The notes below the pieces were generated by a model that had not been told where the DNA came from, ran no database searches, and saw only the letters and a program-made list of their open reading frames with translations. From Burkholderia sp. lig30 (GTDB lineage: Bacteria; Pseudomonadota; Gammaproteobacteria; Burkholderiales; Burkholderiaceae): DNA of 64,000 bases. The position numbers were made by a program, and so were the translations under genes. Below are positions 24,729 through 34,749 of the stretch, piece after piece (positions within the stretch are counted from its first letter, which is position 1; the number at the start of each line of letters is the position of its first letter). The stretch lies in contig NZ_JGVW01000087.1 in assembly GCF_000687455.2 (NCBI RefSeq), forward strand, positions 1-64,000. The letters are read 5' to 3'.

Positions 24729-25618
24729 GCGAGCCCGTACTGAACCTGCCGGGCCCGGACGGCGCCGTGCTCGACGCGATGCGCGGCCGGCTGCAGCGCA
24801 AGCGCAAGCTGATCAACGCGATCGCGCTCACCGCGTCGCTCGGCGCGATGGCGTTCGGCCTGATGTGGCTGATCTGGATTCTCTACACGACGCTGCACCT
24901 CGGCATCGGCGGCCTGTCGCTCGCGCTGTTCACCGAGTCGACGCCGCCGCCGGACACCGCGGGCGGCGGTCTCGCGAACGCGATCGTCGGCAGCCTGATG
25001 CTGGTCGGGCTCGCGACCTTCGTCGGCACGCCGATCGGCATTCTCGCCGGCGTGTACCTCGCGGAATACGGCCAGAAGAACGTGCTGGCGGGCACGATCC
25101 GCTTCATCAACGACATCCTGCTGTCGGCGCCGTCGATCGTCGTGGGCCTGTTCGTCTACGCGCTGGTCGTCGCGAAGTCGGGCCGCTTCAGCGGCTGGGC
25201 CGGCGTGATCGCGCTGGCACTGCTGCAGATCCCGATCGTGATCCGCACGACCGAGAACATGCTGAGGCTCGTGCCGAACGCGTTGCGCGAGGCGGCCTTC
25301 GCGCTCGGCACGCCGAAGTGGCGCATGGTGATGTCGATCACGCTGCGCGCGTCGCTCGGCGGCATCACGACCGGCGTGCTGCTCGCGGTCGCGCGGATCG
25401 CCGGCGAAACGGCGCCGCTGCTGTTCACCGCGCTGTCGAACCAGTTCTTCTCGGTCGACATGGGCCAGCCGATCGCGAACTTGCCCGTCACGATCTTCAA
25501 GTTCGCGATGAGCCCGTTCGCCCAATGGCAGTCGCTCGCGTGGGCGGGCGTGTTCCTGATTACGCTGGGGGTGCTCGGACTCAACATCCTGGCGCGCTCG
25601 ATCTTCTCGAAAAAGTAA
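24725..25618 (+). CDS. pstA: phosphate ABC transporter permease PstA
   Basis: This 297-aa membrane permease is the partner of PstC. It has six helices, the N-terminal basic segment [14 protein letters not shown], and the EAA loop [21 protein letters not shown]. The ATG overlaps the pstC TGA by 4 nt, fixing the start and implying coupled translation. Confidence 0.95.
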   Translation: MSEPVLNLPGPDGAVLDAMRGRLQRKRKLINAIALTASLGAMAFGLMWLIWILYTTLHLGIGGLSLALFTESTPPPDTAGGGLANAIVGSLMLVGLATFVGTPIGILAGVYLAEYGQKNVLAGTIRFINDILLSAPSIVVGLFVYALVVAKSGRFSGWAGVIALALLQIPIVIRTTENMLRLVPNALREAAFALGTPKWRMVMSITLRASLGGITTGVLLAVARIAGETAPLLFTALSNQFFSVDMGQPIANLPVTIFKFAMSPFAQWQSLAWAGVFLITLGVLGLNILARSIFSKK

Positions 25619-25633
25619 CGGCGGAGCAATCCG

Positions 25634-26482
25634 ATGAATATGGCAGAGAGCCACCTGAACCCCATCGAACGCGCCGCGGCACCGGCCGGTACGCATGACG
25701 CGCCGGACGGCCATTCGCTCGCGCCGCTGAACGCGAAGATCGAGGTCAACAACCTCAACTTCTTCTACAACAAGTTCCATGCGCTGAAGAACGTCAACAT
25801 GCGCATTCCGGAAGGAAAGGTGACGGCGTTCATCGGCCCGTCCGGCTGCGGCAAGTCGACGCTGCTGCGCACGTTCAACAAGATGTACGCGCTCTATCCG
25901 GAGCAGCGCGCCGAAGGCGAGATCCTGATGGACGGCGAGAACCTGCTGACGACGAAGCGCGACATTTCGCTGCTGCGCGCGCGGATCGGCATGGTGTTCC
26001 AGAAGCCGACGCCGTTCCCGATGTCGATCTACGACAACATCGCGTTCGGCGTGAAGATGTTCGAAAAACTCACGCGCTCGGAGATGGACGATCGCGTCGA
26101 GTGGGCGCTGACGAAGGCGGCGTTGTGGGCCGAGGTGAAGGACAAGCTGAACCAGAGCGGCTACGGCCTCTCGGGCGGCCAGCAGCAGCGTCTGTGCATC
26201 GCGCGCGGCATCGCGATTCGTCCGGAGGTGCTGCTGCTCGACGAGCCGTGCTCGGCGCTCGACCCGATTTCGACGGGCCGCATCGAAGAGCTGATCGCGG
26301 AGCTGAAGAACGACTACACGGTCGTGATCGTCACGCACAACATGCAGCAGGCCGCGCGCTGCTCGGACTACACTGCGTACATGTACCTTGGCGAGCTGAT
26401 CGAGTTCGGCGAGACCGAGAAGATCTTCATCAAGCCCGTGCGCAAGGAAACAGAAGACTACATTACCGGCCGGTTCGGCTGA
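25634..26482 (+). CDS. pstB: phosphate ABC transporter ATP-binding protein
   Basis: This 282-aa ATPase powers the PstCA channel. It carries Walker [10 protein letters not shown], the Q-loop [16 protein letters not shown], signature [14 protein letters not shown], Walker [14 protein letters not shown] and the H-loop [13 protein letters not shown]. An N-terminal extension of about 30 residues precedes the conserved start and is common in this genus. GGAG stands upstream of ATG 25634. Confidence 0.96.
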   Translation: MNMAESHLNPIERAAAPAGTHDAPDGHSLAPLNAKIEVNNLNFFYNKFHALKNVNMRIPEGKVTAFIGPSGCGKSTLLRTFNKMYALYPEQRAEGEILMDGENLLTTKRDISLLRARIGMVFQKPTPFPMSIYDNIAFGVKMFEKLTRSEMDDRVEWALTKAALWAEVKDKLNQSGYGLSGGQQQRLCIARGIAIRPEVLLLDEPCSALDPISTGRIEELIAELKNDYTVVIVTHNMQQAARCSDYTAYMYLGELIEFGETEKIFIKPVRKETEDYITGRFG

Positions 26483-26500
26483 TGACGGAGAAATGCAACC

Positions 26501-27205
26501 ATGCCGGATAAACATTTGTCGAGCCAGTTCGACGCCGACCTGAATGCGGTGTCGTCGAGGGTGCTGGAGATGGGCGGGCTCGTCGAGGCGCAGATCACCG
26601 ATGCGATGCAGGCGCTCAACGAGTTCGACCGCAACGCGGCCGACCGCGCGATCGCGATCGAGGAACGCCTGAACGCGATGGAAGTCGAGATCGACCAGGA
26701 GTGCGGCAACATCATCGCGCGCCGCCAGCCGGCCGCGCGCGACCTGCGCTTGCTGATGTCGATCTCGAAGACGATCACGAACCTCGAGCGCGCCGGCGAC
26801 GAAGCGGAAAAGATCGCGAAGCGCGTGCGCCGCCTGATCGACGAGCCGATCTCGCGCACGGTCAACATCGCCGAGATCAAGGTGTCCGGCGAGATGGCCG
26901 TGGCGATCCTGCGCCGCGCGCTCGACGCGTTCGCGCGCCTCGACACGGTCGCGGCCGCGCAGATCGTCAAGGACGACAAGGAGATCGACCAGGAATTCCG
27001 CGCGTTCGTGCGCAAGCTCGTGTCGTACATGCAGGAAGACCCGCGCACGATCTCGGTCGGCCTCGAATATCTGTTCATCGCGAAGGCGATCGAGCGGATC
27101 GGCGACCATGCGAAGAACATCGCCGAATTCATCATCTACATCGTGAAGGGCACCGACGTGCGGCACCAGCCGCGCGATACGCTCGATCGTGAAGCCAATA
27201 GTTAA
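26501..27205 (+). CDS. phoU: phosphate signalling regulator PhoU
   Basis: This 234-aa helical protein is built of two PhoU three-helix repeats, with metal-binding motifs around EIDQECGNIIARRQPAARDL and ERIGDHAKNIAEFIIY. PhoU couples PstSCAB to PhoR so that the Pho response stays off when phosphate is plentiful. It lies 18 nt after pstB; phoB follows 34 nt later. Confidence 0.95.
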   Translation: MPDKHLSSQFDADLNAVSSRVLEMGGLVEAQITDAMQALNEFDRNAADRAIAIEERLNAMEVEIDQECGNIIARRQPAARDLRLLMSISKTITNLERAGDEAEKIAKRVRRLIDEPISRTVNIAEIKVSGEMAVAILRRALDAFARLDTVAAAQIVKDDKEIDQEFRAFVRKLVSYMQEDPRTISVGLEYLFIAKAIERIGDHAKNIAEFIIYIVKGTDVRHQPRDTLDREANS

Positions 27206-27239
27206 CGCGTCATACGTTCAAGACGGACAAGAGGTCCCG

Positions 27240-27941
27240 ATGCCCAGCAACATTCTCGTCATCGAAGATGAACCCGCGATTTCCGAACTGATTTCGGTGA
27301 ATCTTCAGCATGCGGGACATTGCGCGATCCGCGCATACAACGCGGAGCAGGCGCAAAGCCTGATCAGCGACGTGCTGCCCGATCTCGTGCTGCTCGACTG
27401 GATGCTGCCGGGCAAGTCCGGCATCGCGTTCGCGCGCGACCTGCGCAACAACGAGCGGACCAAGCACATCCCGATCATCATGCTGACCGCACGCGGTGAC
27501 GAACAGGACAAGGTGCTGGGTCTCGAGATCGGCGCGGACGACTACGTGACGAAGCCGTTCTCGCCGAAGGAATTGATGGCGCGCATCAAGGCCGTGCTGC
27601 GCCGCCGTGCGCCGCAGCTGACCGAGGACGTCGTGGCGATCAACGGGCTGCGCCTCGATCCGGCGACGCATCGCGTCGCCGCGCAATCGGAAGGCAGCGA
27701 GATCAAGCTCGATCTCGGCCCGACCGAATTCCGTCTGCTGCATTTCTTCATGACCCACCCGGAGCGCGTGCACAGCCGCACGCAGCTGCTCGACCAGGTG
27801 TGGGGCGATCACGTGTTCGTCGAGGAGCGCACCGTCGACGTTCACATCAAGCGGCTGCGCGCAGCGCTCAAGCCGGCCGGCTGCGATGCTATGATCGAAA
27901 CGGTCCGCGGCAGCGGCTACCGCCTCGCGAAACACGCGTGA
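27240..27941 (+). CDS. phoB: phosphate regulon response regulator PhoB
   Basis: This 233-aa OmpR-family regulator has a receiver domain (1-120) with phospho-acceptor Asp53 in VLLDWMLPG, Thr and Lys in MLTARG and YVTKPFSPKE, and a winged-helix DNA-binding domain (130-230) ending VRGSGYRLAKHA. It binds Pho boxes such as the pair before pstS. The start at 27240 (MPSNILVIEDEP) matches the family; an in-frame ATG/GTG region upstream overlaps phoU. Confidence 0.96.
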   Translation: MPSNILVIEDEPAISELISVNLQHAGHCAIRAYNAEQAQSLISDVLPDLVLLDWMLPGKSGIAFARDLRNNERTKHIPIIMLTARGDEQDKVLGLEIGADDYVTKPFSPKELMARIKAVLRRRAPQLTEDVVAINGLRLDPATHRVAAQSEGSEIKLDLGPTEFRLLHFFMTHPERVHSRTQLLDQVWGDHVFVEERTVDVHIKRLRAALKPAGCDAMIETVRGSGYRLAKHA

Positions 27942-27999
27942 CGCAGCCGCGGTGCATCGTGCGCCGCGGCAGGCTTTTCCTTTTTTCGGACGCTGAATC

Positions 28000-29319
28000 A
28001 TGAACATCATCTGGGCGCGCTTTCTGGTGTCGCTCGTGCTGCTCGTGCTGCTCAGCGTACTGATCGGCGTATTCGCGGGGCTGACGGCCGGCCTCGCATT
28101 CGCGCTGGTCATGCTGGTCGCGCAGGGCTTTTTCAGCACCTTCCATACGCAGCGCCTGTGGCGCCTGCTCGACGCGCCCGTCTACGGCGAAGTGCCGAGC
28201 GCACCGGGCATCTGGGGCGAAATCTACTACCGGCTGCACAAGCTCGCGAAGCAGTGGCACGCACAGGTGCGCCAGGTCGAGCAGCAGCATTCGCGCTTCA
28301 TCCAGGCCATCCAGGCGTCGCCGAACGGCGTCGCGATGCTCGACGACCACGACCAGATCGAGTGGTGCAACGCGATCACCGAGGTGCACCTCGGCGTCGA
28401 TTCGAAGCGCGACCTGCGCCAGCACATCACGAACCTGGTGCGGCATCCGGATTTCATCCGCTACCTGAATTCGCAGCATTACGACGAGACGCTCGTGATG
28501 CACGGCATGGGCACTGCGCGGCAGAACGTGGTGGCCGTCCAGGTGTTTCCGTACGGCGAGAACCGCAAGCTGCTGCTGACGCAGGACATCACCGAGCTGG
28601 AACGCACCGACGCGATGCGGCGCGACTTCGTCGCGAACGTGTCGCACGAGCTGAAGACGCCGCTTACCGTGCTGTCGGGCTTCCTCGAAACGATACGCGA
28701 GCTGCCGCTCGGCGAGGACGAGCGCGCCCGCTATCTCGACCTGATGGAACAGCAGGCGTCGCGGATGCGGCACATCGTGACCGATCTGCTCGTGCTCGCG
28801 AAGCTCGAAGGCGACAGCAGGCCGAGCGCGGACAGCATGGTCGACATGCGGGCCGTGTTCGACCATCTGCGCGACGACGCGGCCACGCTGTCGAACGGCC
28901 ATCACCAGATCACGTTCTCGGTCGACGAGACACTGGCGGTCACGGGCGCGCAAACGGAGATCTTCAGCGCATTCGCCAATCTCGTCACGAATGCGATCCG
29001 CTATACGCCGGAGGGCGGCAAGATCGCGGTCGCGTGGCGGCGCGACGGCGCGCAGTCGGTGTTTTCGGTGACGGACAGCGGGCTCGGCATTCCTTCGTCG
29101 GACCTGCCACGCCTCACCGAGCGCTTCTACCGGGTGGACCGCAGCCGCTCGCGCGACACCGGCGGCACGGGGCTCGGCCTCGCGATCGTCAAGCACGTGC
29201 TGCAGCGCCACGACGCGCACTTGCAGATCCAGAGCGAAGAAGGGCGCGGCAGCATGTTTGCGGCGCGTTTCCCGGCGCAGCGGACGGTTCGCTACAACCC
29301 GGCGGCGTTCGAGGCGTAA
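28000..29319 (+). CDS. phoR: phosphate regulon sensor kinase PhoR
   Basis: This 439-aa inner-membrane histidine kinase has two N-terminal helices (about 8-45), a PAS domain (about 95-195), HisKA with the phosphorylated His216 in VANVSHELKTPLT, and a HATPase domain with NLVTNAIRYTPEGG, SDSGLGIPSSDLP-type and GGTGLGLAIVKHV boxes. It lacks a large periplasmic sensor, as expected since it reads phosphate through Pst-PhoU. It is the last gene of the pst-pho run, before a shared terminator. Confidence 0.95.
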   Translation: MNIIWARFLVSLVLLVLLSVLIGVFAGLTAGLAFALVMLVAQGFFSTFHTQRLWRLLDAPVYGEVPSAPGIWGEIYYRLHKLAKQWHAQVRQVEQQHSRFIQAIQASPNGVAMLDDHDQIEWCNAITEVHLGVDSKRDLRQHITNLVRHPDFIRYLNSQHYDETLVMHGMGTARQNVVAVQVFPYGENRKLLLTQDITELERTDAMRRDFVANVSHELKTPLTVLSGFLETIRELPLGEDERARYLDLMEQQASRMRHIVTDLLVLAKLEGDSRPSADSMVDMRAVFDHLRDDAATLSNGHHQITFSVDETLAVTGAQTEIFSAFANLVTNAIRYTPEGGKIAVAWRRDGAQSVFSVTDSGLGIPSSDLPRLTERFYRVDRSRSRDTGGTGLGLAIVKHVLQRHDAHLQIQSEEGRGSMFAARFPAQRTVRYNPAAFEA

Positions 29320-29391
29320 GCCGGCGCGCACTGGCGTGACGGCGGGCTGTCCGGCCCGTGCGGGCCTGCCTGATTCGGCGGCCGGATACGA

Positions 29392-29420
29392 AAAAGCGCA
29401 GCCTGGAGGGCTGCGCTTTT
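29392..29420. terminator. bidirectional terminator between phoR and ppk
   Basis: A perfect 12-bp stem AAAAGCGCAGCC/GGCTGCGCTTTT with a TGGAG loop carries A's and T's on its two flanks, so it can work for phoR on the plus strand and ppk on the minus strand. Confidence 0.92.
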
Positions 29421-29478
29421 CGCTTGAGCGGGCGGGCCGGCGCGGCTGCTTGCGTGCGCCGGCCTCGTGCTGCTCGAT

Positions 29479-31542
29479 TCAGGTACAGAACTTCGCGAGC
29501 AGGCCGAGCTGCGCGCTGCGCTTCGTCCTGGTCGCGCGCCGACGCTTGTAGTGGCCGTCGCTCTGCATCAGCCATGCGGACTGGTTGTCGCCGAGGCACG
29601 CGGACAGGCCTTCCGCGATCACGCGGCGCTTCAGCTTGCGCTCGCGGATCGGGAACGCGACTTCGACGCGGCGGAACAGGTTGCGATCCATCCAGTCGGC
29701 GCTCGACAGGTAGACGTTCTCGGCGCCGTTCGCGTGGAAATAATAGATGCGGTGGTGCTCGAGAAAGCGGCCGATGATCGAGCGCACCGTGATGTTCTCC
29801 GACAGGCCCGGCACGCCCGGCTGCAGCGCGCAGACGCCGCGCACGATCAGGTCGACCTTCACGCCCGCCTTCGACGCGTCATACAGCGCCGCGATCACGG
29901 ACGGCTCGAGCAGCGCGTTCATCTTCGCGACGATGCGCGCGCGCTTGCCCGCAAGCGCGTTGTCGGTCTCGGCGCGAATCGCGTCGATGATGCGCGGGTG
30001 CAGCGTGAACGGCGACTGCCACAGCTCGTGCAGCTTGAGTTCGCCGCCGATGCCGGTCAACTGCTGGAACACGTGGTGCACGTCCTCACAGATCGCCGGG
30101 TCGGCGGTCATCAGGCCGTAGTCGGTATAGAGGCGCGCGGTGCGCGGATGGTAATTGCCGGTGCCGAGGTGGACGTAGCGCTTGAGCGACGCCTTGCCGT
30201 TGCGCACGACGCGCCGCACGATCAGCATCATCTTCGCGTGGCACTTGTGGCCGACGACGCCGTAGACGACGTGCGCGCCCACCGCTTCGAGCTGCGACGC
30301 CCAGTTGATGTTGGTTTCCTCGTCGAAGCGCGCAAGCAGCTCGACGACTACCGTGACTTCCTTGCCGTTGCGCGCCGCTTCCATCAGCGCGTCCATCAGC
30401 GGCGAATCGGTGCCGGTGCGGTAGATGGTCTGCTTGATCGCGACGACGCTCGGGTCCTTCGCGGCCTGCTGCAGCAGTTCGAGCACCGGCTGGAAGCTTT
30501 CGTACGGGTGGTGCAGCAGGATGTCGCGGTCGTCGATCGCGTCGAACATCGTCGACGCGTTCGCGATCACGGGCGGGATCGACGGCGTATACGGCGGAAA
30601 CTTCAGGTCCGGACGGTCGACGAGATCCGGCAATTGCATGAGCCGCACCAGGTTGACCGAGCCGATCACCCGGTAGCAGTCTTTCTCGCCGAGTCCGCTC
30701 TCGTCGAGCAGGCGCCGCAGCAGGTGCGGTGGCGTGTCGGCGGACACTTCGAGGCGCACCGCGTTGCCGAGGTGGCGCGCGGGCAGTTCGCCCTGCAGCG
30801 CGATGCGCAGGTTGGTGATTTCGTCCTCGTCGACGAGCAGTTCGCTGTTGCGCGTGATGCGGAACTGATTGCAGCTCTTCACCACGAGCTGCGGGAACAG
30901 CTCGCCGACGAAGCGCTGCATGAACGAGCTCAGCAGCACGAAGCCGTGCTCGAAGCCGGACAGCGCCTGCGGCATGCGCACGAGGCGCGGCAGCGCGCGC
31001 GGCGCCTGCACGATCCCCATGACCGCCTGGCGGCCGAACGCGTCGCGGCCTTCCAGCTCGACGACGAAGTTCAGGCTCTTGTTGAGCACGCGCGGGAACG
31101 GGTGCGCGGGATCGAGGCCGATCGGCGTCAGCACCGGCAGCAGCTCGTCGTAGAAGTAGCGCCGCGCCCATTCGACCTGCGACTCGTTCCACGTGTCGCT
31201 GCTGTGGAAATAGATGCCTTCCTGTTCGAGCGCCGGCAGCACGGTGTCGTGCAGCATCGTGTATTGCCGGTGCACGAGCCGCTGCGCGCGCTCGACGACC
31301 AGCTGGTAGACATGCTGCAGCGACATGCCGTCCGGCGCGAGGGCGCCGGGGTCGTCGCGCATCTGCTCCTGCAGCCCGGCCATCCGGACTTCGAAGAATT
31401 CGTCGAGATTGCTGCTCGTGATGCAGATGAAGCGCAGGCGCTCGAGAAGCGGGACGTTCGGGTCGGCGGCTTGCGCGAGCACGCGCTCGTTGAAGCCGAG
31501 GATACCCAGCTCACGGTTCAGAAGCGGATAGCGGACGGACAT
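29479..31542 (-). CDS. ppk: polyphosphate kinase 1
   Basis: This 687-aa enzyme reversibly makes polyphosphate from ATP. It has the N-terminal domain LLNRELGILGFNERVLAQA, the middle head domain and two PLD-like C-terminal domains. VVGHKCHAKMMLIVRR carries the autophosphorylated His, followed by HLGTGNYHPRTARLYTDYG; a second His lies in FLEHHRIYYFHANG. The frame is open to a TTG at 31644, but the start at 31542 (MSVRYPLLNREL) matches the family; neither has a strong ribosome-binding site. It is convergent with phoR and divergent from ppx. Confidence 0.95.
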   Translation of the reverse strand: MSVRYPLLNRELGILGFNERVLAQAADPNVPLLERLRFICITSSNLDEFFEVRMAGLQEQMRDDPGALAPDGMSLQHVYQLVVERAQRLVHRQYTMLHDTVLPALEQEGIYFHSSDTWNESQVEWARRYFYDELLPVLTPIGLDPAHPFPRVLNKSLNFVVELEGRDAFGRQAVMGIVQAPRALPRLVRMPQALSGFEHGFVLLSSFMQRFVGELFPQLVVKSCNQFRITRNSELLVDEDEITNLRIALQGELPARHLGNAVRLEVSADTPPHLLRRLLDESGLGEKDCYRVIGSVNLVRLMQLPDLVDRPDLKFPPYTPSIPPVIANASTMFDAIDDRDILLHHPYESFQPVLELLQQAAKDPSVVAIKQTIYRTGTDSPLMDALMEAARNGKEVTVVVELLARFDEETNINWASQLEAVGAHVVYGVVGHKCHAKMMLIVRRVVRNGKASLKRYVHLGTGNYHPRTARLYTDYGLMTADPAICEDVHHVFQQLTGIGGELKLHELWQSPFTLHPRIIDAIRAETDNALAGKRARIVAKMNALLEPSVIAALYDASKAGVKVDLIVRGVCALQPGVPGLSENITVRSIIGRFLEHHRIYYFHANGAENVYLSSADWMDRNLFRRVEVAFPIRERKLKRRVIAEGLSACLGDNQSAWLMQSDGHYKRRRATRTKRSAQLGLLAKFCT

Positions 31543-31818
31543 CGGGACAGAAGGCGGAAGGTCTGGCGAAGACTCGAAGGGACGCTCGGAAACTCTCACA
31601 GTGCGATGACGTGCAAATGACGGTGTTTGTACTTTGTTGTTCAATTCTACGCTGGAAACCCTTTCGTCTCATAAATGATTCCCCTATATACAATCTCATA
31701 ACGGTCATGTTTGCCGAATGTGACACCGGCAGGCGATCAGCGCTTAAAATGTCGCCTTTGATTGACCGCCCCGCGGCAGCCGAATGCTGCGGGTGAATGC
31801 GCACGGAGCTCCCCTCAG

Positions 31819-33333
31819 ATGGTTACTTCCCCCCACTTGCTGGCTGCCGTGGATCTAGGCTCGAACAGCTTCCGGCTGATCGTCGGGCGGGTCGAGGAGA
31901 CGGCCGCAGGCAGCCAGATCTATCCTGTCGACGCGCTGCGCGAGTCGGTGCGGCTGGCTGCCGGGCTGTCGAGCGACAAGATGCTCGACCGTGCGTCGCA
32001 GGAGCGTGGCTGGGATGCGCTCAAGCGCTTTGGCGAGCGGCTGCGCGACTTCCACCCGGATCACGTGCGGGCCGTGGCGACCAATACGCTGCGCGTCGCG
32101 AAGAACTCAGACGAATTTCTCGGCGAGGCCCAGGCGGCGCTCGGTTTTCCGATCGAAGTGATCGCGGGCCGCGAAGAGGCCCGCCTGATTTATGCCGGCG
32201 CCGCGCATTCGGTGCCCGCCAGTTCCGGCAAGCGGCTCGTCGTCGACATCGGCGGCGGTTCGACCGAATTCATCATCGGCTCGCATTACACGCCGCTCGT
32301 GATGGAGAGTCTCTACATCGGCTGCGTGAGCCACAGCCGCGCGTTCTTTCCGGCGGGCAACGTCGACGAATACACGATGCGGCAGGCGGAGCTCGCCGCG
32401 AAGCGCGAAATCCAGATCATTTCGAGCGAATACAAGAAGGCCGGCTGGGATCAGGCGATCGGCTCTTCCGGCACCGCGCGCGCGCTCGCCGAGCTCGTCG
32501 AGGCGAACGGCTTCAACGACACCGGCGTGTCGCACGGCATTTCGCGCGGCGGTCTCGAGCGCCTCAAGCGCGCGCTGATCAAGGCCGAGAACGTGAACCG
32601 CCTGAAGCTCGTCGCGCTGAAGCCCGATCGCATTCCGGTGCTGGCGGGCGGGCTGTCGATCATGCTCGCGGTGTTCGAGGAGCTCGGCGTCGACTATGTG
32701 GACACGACCGACGGCGCGCTGCGTCTCGGCGTGCTGTACGACCTGCTGGGCCGCACGCAGCACGAGGACATGCGTGCCGTGACCGTCGAGGGCTTCACGC
32801 GCCGCTACGGCGTCGACCGCGCGCAGGCCGGACGGATCGGCGCGCTCGCGACGCGCTTCTACGACCAGCTCGAGGAGCCGGACCCCGAGCGCCGCGAGGA
32901 GTGCCGGATGTTCGTCGGCTGGGCGGCGGCGCTGCACGAGATCGGTCTGTCGATTTCACACAGCGCATACCACAAGCATTCGTCGTACATCGCGAGCAAC
33001 GCGGACATGCCGGGCTTTTCGCGGACCGACCAGGCGCGGCTCGCCGCGCTCGTGCTCGGCCATGCGGGCAAGCTCGGCAAGCTGTCCCAGGCGCGCGAAG
33101 TCGAATGGCCGCTGTTGTTCTGCCTGCGGCTCGCCGCGCTACTGTGCCGGCGCCGTACCGATGCCGGCCTGCCGGAGATTTCCATTGCCGGGATGAAGAA
33201 GGGCGGCTACGAGGTGCGCCTGCCGAACGCATGGGTCGAGCAGAATCCGCTGACCGACTACAGTCTCAGCCAGGAAGCCGCCGAGTGGGAGAAGGTCGGC
33301 ATTCCGTATCGCGTGGTGTACACGAGCGCGTGA
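31819..33333 (+). CDS. ppx: exopolyphosphatase (Ppx/GppA family)
   Basis: This 504-aa enzyme releases phosphate from polyphosphate. It has an actin-like ASKHA fold: AAVDLGSNSFRLIVGRV (phosphate 1), the catalytic Glu in AGREEARLIYAGAA, VVDIGGGSTEFIIG (phosphate 2) and VLAGGLSIMLAVFEEL. The C-terminal HD-like helical domain follows. Start 31819 gives MVTSPHLLAAVDLGS; the frame upstream is rejected for lack of a ribosome-binding site. It is divergent from ppk, so synthesis and breakdown of polyphosphate sit back to back, beside the Pho regulators. Confidence 0.94.
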   Translation: MVTSPHLLAAVDLGSNSFRLIVGRVEETAAGSQIYPVDALRESVRLAAGLSSDKMLDRASQERGWDALKRFGERLRDFHPDHVRAVATNTLRVAKNSDEFLGEAQAALGFPIEVIAGREEARLIYAGAAHSVPASSGKRLVVDIGGGSTEFIIGSHYTPLVMESLYIGCVSHSRAFFPAGNVDEYTMRQAELAAKREIQIISSEYKKAGWDQAIGSSGTARALAELVEANGFNDTGVSHGISRGGLERLKRALIKAENVNRLKLVALKPDRIPVLAGGLSIMLAVFEELGVDYVDTTDGALRLGVLYDLLGRTQHEDMRAVTVEGFTRRYGVDRAQAGRIGALATRFYDQLEEPDPERREECRMFVGWAAALHEIGLSISHSAYHKHSSYIASNADMPGFSRTDQARLAALVLGHAGKLGKLSQAREVEWPLLFCLRLAALLCRRRTDAGLPEISIAGMKKGGYEVRLPNAWVEQNPLTDYSLSQEAAEWEKVGIPYRVVYTSA

Positions 33334-33381
33334 TCCGCATGCGCAGGCCGGGGCGGCCGCGCGCTGCCCGGCCGTACGCGC

Positions 33382-33807
33382 TCACTCCGACGCGCAGACG
33401 ATCGCGGTCAGGAACGGAAACGCTTCCTTGACCGTCGCGTCGCTGCCGGCCTTGCGAACTTGCGCCTCGACCGCGCTCTTCGTGCCCCTGACCACGACGC
33501 CGTACGCCCACTCGCCGATGGGCGTACCGGTGCCGTGCCGGAAGACCGGATCGTTTGCCTGAAAGCCGAGCACGACATAGACGCCGAAGCCATAGGCGGT
33601 GAGCGGGTGTGTCGTGTGAAACGCGTTGACCGAATTCGCCTCGACGTGCATCGGTTCCGGATTGATGTCACCTGCGGCGAGCAGCGGCGCGACGAACGCG
33701 TGGCCGTTCGAGTGGCAATCGAGTGCGTCGTCGACCGATTTCGCGCACGCGATGCCCGGTGTGATCAGCGCTGCGCCGAGCAGTGCGGCGTGAAGAGCGT
33801 TTTTCAT
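33382..33807 (-). CDS. exported protein of unknown function
   Basis: This 141-aa protein has a signal peptide of about 22 residues (MKNALHAALLGAALITPGIA, then CAKSVDD). The mature part has two Cys (in LDCHSNG and near the C-terminus, IVCASE) that may pair. I do not recognise a named domain. The longer frame to 33903 would put 32 residues before the signal peptide, so 33807 was chosen. It is convergent with ppx. Confidence 0.7.
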   Translation of the reverse strand: MKNALHAALLGAALITPGIACAKSVDDALDCHSNGHAFVAPLLAAGDINPEPMHVEANSVNAFHTTHPLTAYGFGVYVVLGFQANDPVFRHGTGTPIGEWAYGVVVRGTKSAVEAQVRKAGSDATVKEAFPFLTAIVCASE

Positions 33808-33901
33808 GCGGTGGTGGCGGTTGTTGCGGGGTATTATCACCCGTTCCGGCGCATCCTGCGGAACGGGCGGCGGGGCGGAGTCGATGCCGCGCGCAACAAG
33901 C

Positions 33902-33937
33902 AAAGGGGCTATAAGCCGGATGGCTTATAACCCCTTT
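33902..33937 (-). terminator. terminator hairpin downstream of tRNA-Pro
   Basis: Stems AAAGGGG/CCCCTTT and TATAAGCC/GGCTTATA, with a single bulge and a GGAT loop, form a 15-bp hairpin 9 nt after the tRNA 3' end on the minus strand. The T-run beyond it is short (TTT). Confidence 0.7.
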
Positions 33938-33945
33938 ATGTTCCT

Positions 33946-34022
33946 TGGTCGGAGCGATAGGATTCGAACCTACGACCCTCTGATCCCAAATCAGATGCGC
34001 TACCAGGCTGCGCTACGCTCCG
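33946..34022 (-). tRNA. tRNA-Pro (anticodon TGG)
   Basis: On the minus strand a full cloverleaf reads from the acceptor stem CGGAGCG/CGCTCCG, through a D-arm (GCGC...GCGC), an anticodon stem with loop TTTGGGA (anticodon TGG), to a T-arm with GTTCGAATC. A discriminator A and an encoded CCA end the gene. Confidence 0.95.
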
Positions 34023-34137
34023 AGGAATCGAGGATTCTATCGTTGAACGACTGTTTCGGTCAATCGAATTGTGCATCATGCGTGCCGGTACGCGCGCGGG
34101 CCGGCGACTTTCGGTTGAGTGGGTGGAGGAAATGACC

Positions 34138-34599
34138 ATGATGAATCTGATCTTGTGGCGCCACGCGGAAGCGGAAGACTACGCGGCGACCGATCTTGCC
34201 CGCCAGTTGACGCCGCGCGGGCGCAAGGACGCGCAGGCGGTCGCAAAATGGCTGCGCAGCCGGCTGGAGAACAACTGCGCGATTCTCAGCAGCCCGGCGG
34301 CGCGCACCGTGCAGACCGTCGAGGCGCTGAGCGACCAGTACCGCACCGTCGACGCGCTGGCGCCCGGCGCGGATGTCGACGACGTGCTGGCGGCGGCCGG
34401 CTGGCCGGACGGCATTGCGCCGACGGTCGTGATCGTCGGTCACCAGCCGACGCTCGGCAGCGTCGCGGCGCGCCTGATCGCCGGCAGCGACGACAGCTGG
34501 ACCGTCAAGAAAGGCGGCGTGGTGTGGCTCGCGAGCCGCACGCGGGAGGGCAACCATCAGGCGATCCTGCGCGCGGTGATCTCGCCCGATCTCGTTTGA
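34138..34599 (+). CDS. sixA: phosphohistidine phosphatase SixA-like (histidine phosphatase superfamily)
   Basis: This protein of about 153 aa has the RHG motif NLILWRHAEAEDY and the second His in VVIVGHQPTLGSVA. SixA removes phosphate from His on phosphorelay or PTS proteins; the exact target here is unknown. GGAGGA (34125-34130) favours ATG 34138 or 34141 over 34132, which is too close to it. Confidence 0.85.
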   Translation: MMNLILWRHAEAEDYAATDLARQLTPRGRKDAQAVAKWLRSRLENNCAILSSPAARTVQTVEALSDQYRTVDALAPGADVDDVLAAAGWPDGIAPTVVIVGHQPTLGSVAARLIAGSDDSWTVKKGGVVWLASRTREGNHQAILRAVISPDLV

Positions 34600-34749
34600 T
34601 TGGCATTGGTCAGATCTTTTTTCGGTCTTTCTGCTAAAGTCAAATCGGCGACACGTCATTGAAAGGACACCGTTTTGCCACGTAAGCGTCACGGCCGGTT
34701 ACTACATTGGCGAGCATGTCGTTTCCTTCCTTACGACCAGGAAAGCCTA

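Noticed and set aside
31683-31725. Pho-box-like sequence between ppk and ppx
   Set aside because: On the minus strand GTGTCAC is present, but the second half-site matches only about 3 of 7 bases, and on the plus strand the match is equally poor. PhoB binding here is not supported by sequence.
34655-34672. Pho-box-like sequence before olsB
   Set aside because: One half has 5 of 7 and the other 4 of 7 matches, too weak to list as a site; mentioned only as a test in the findings.
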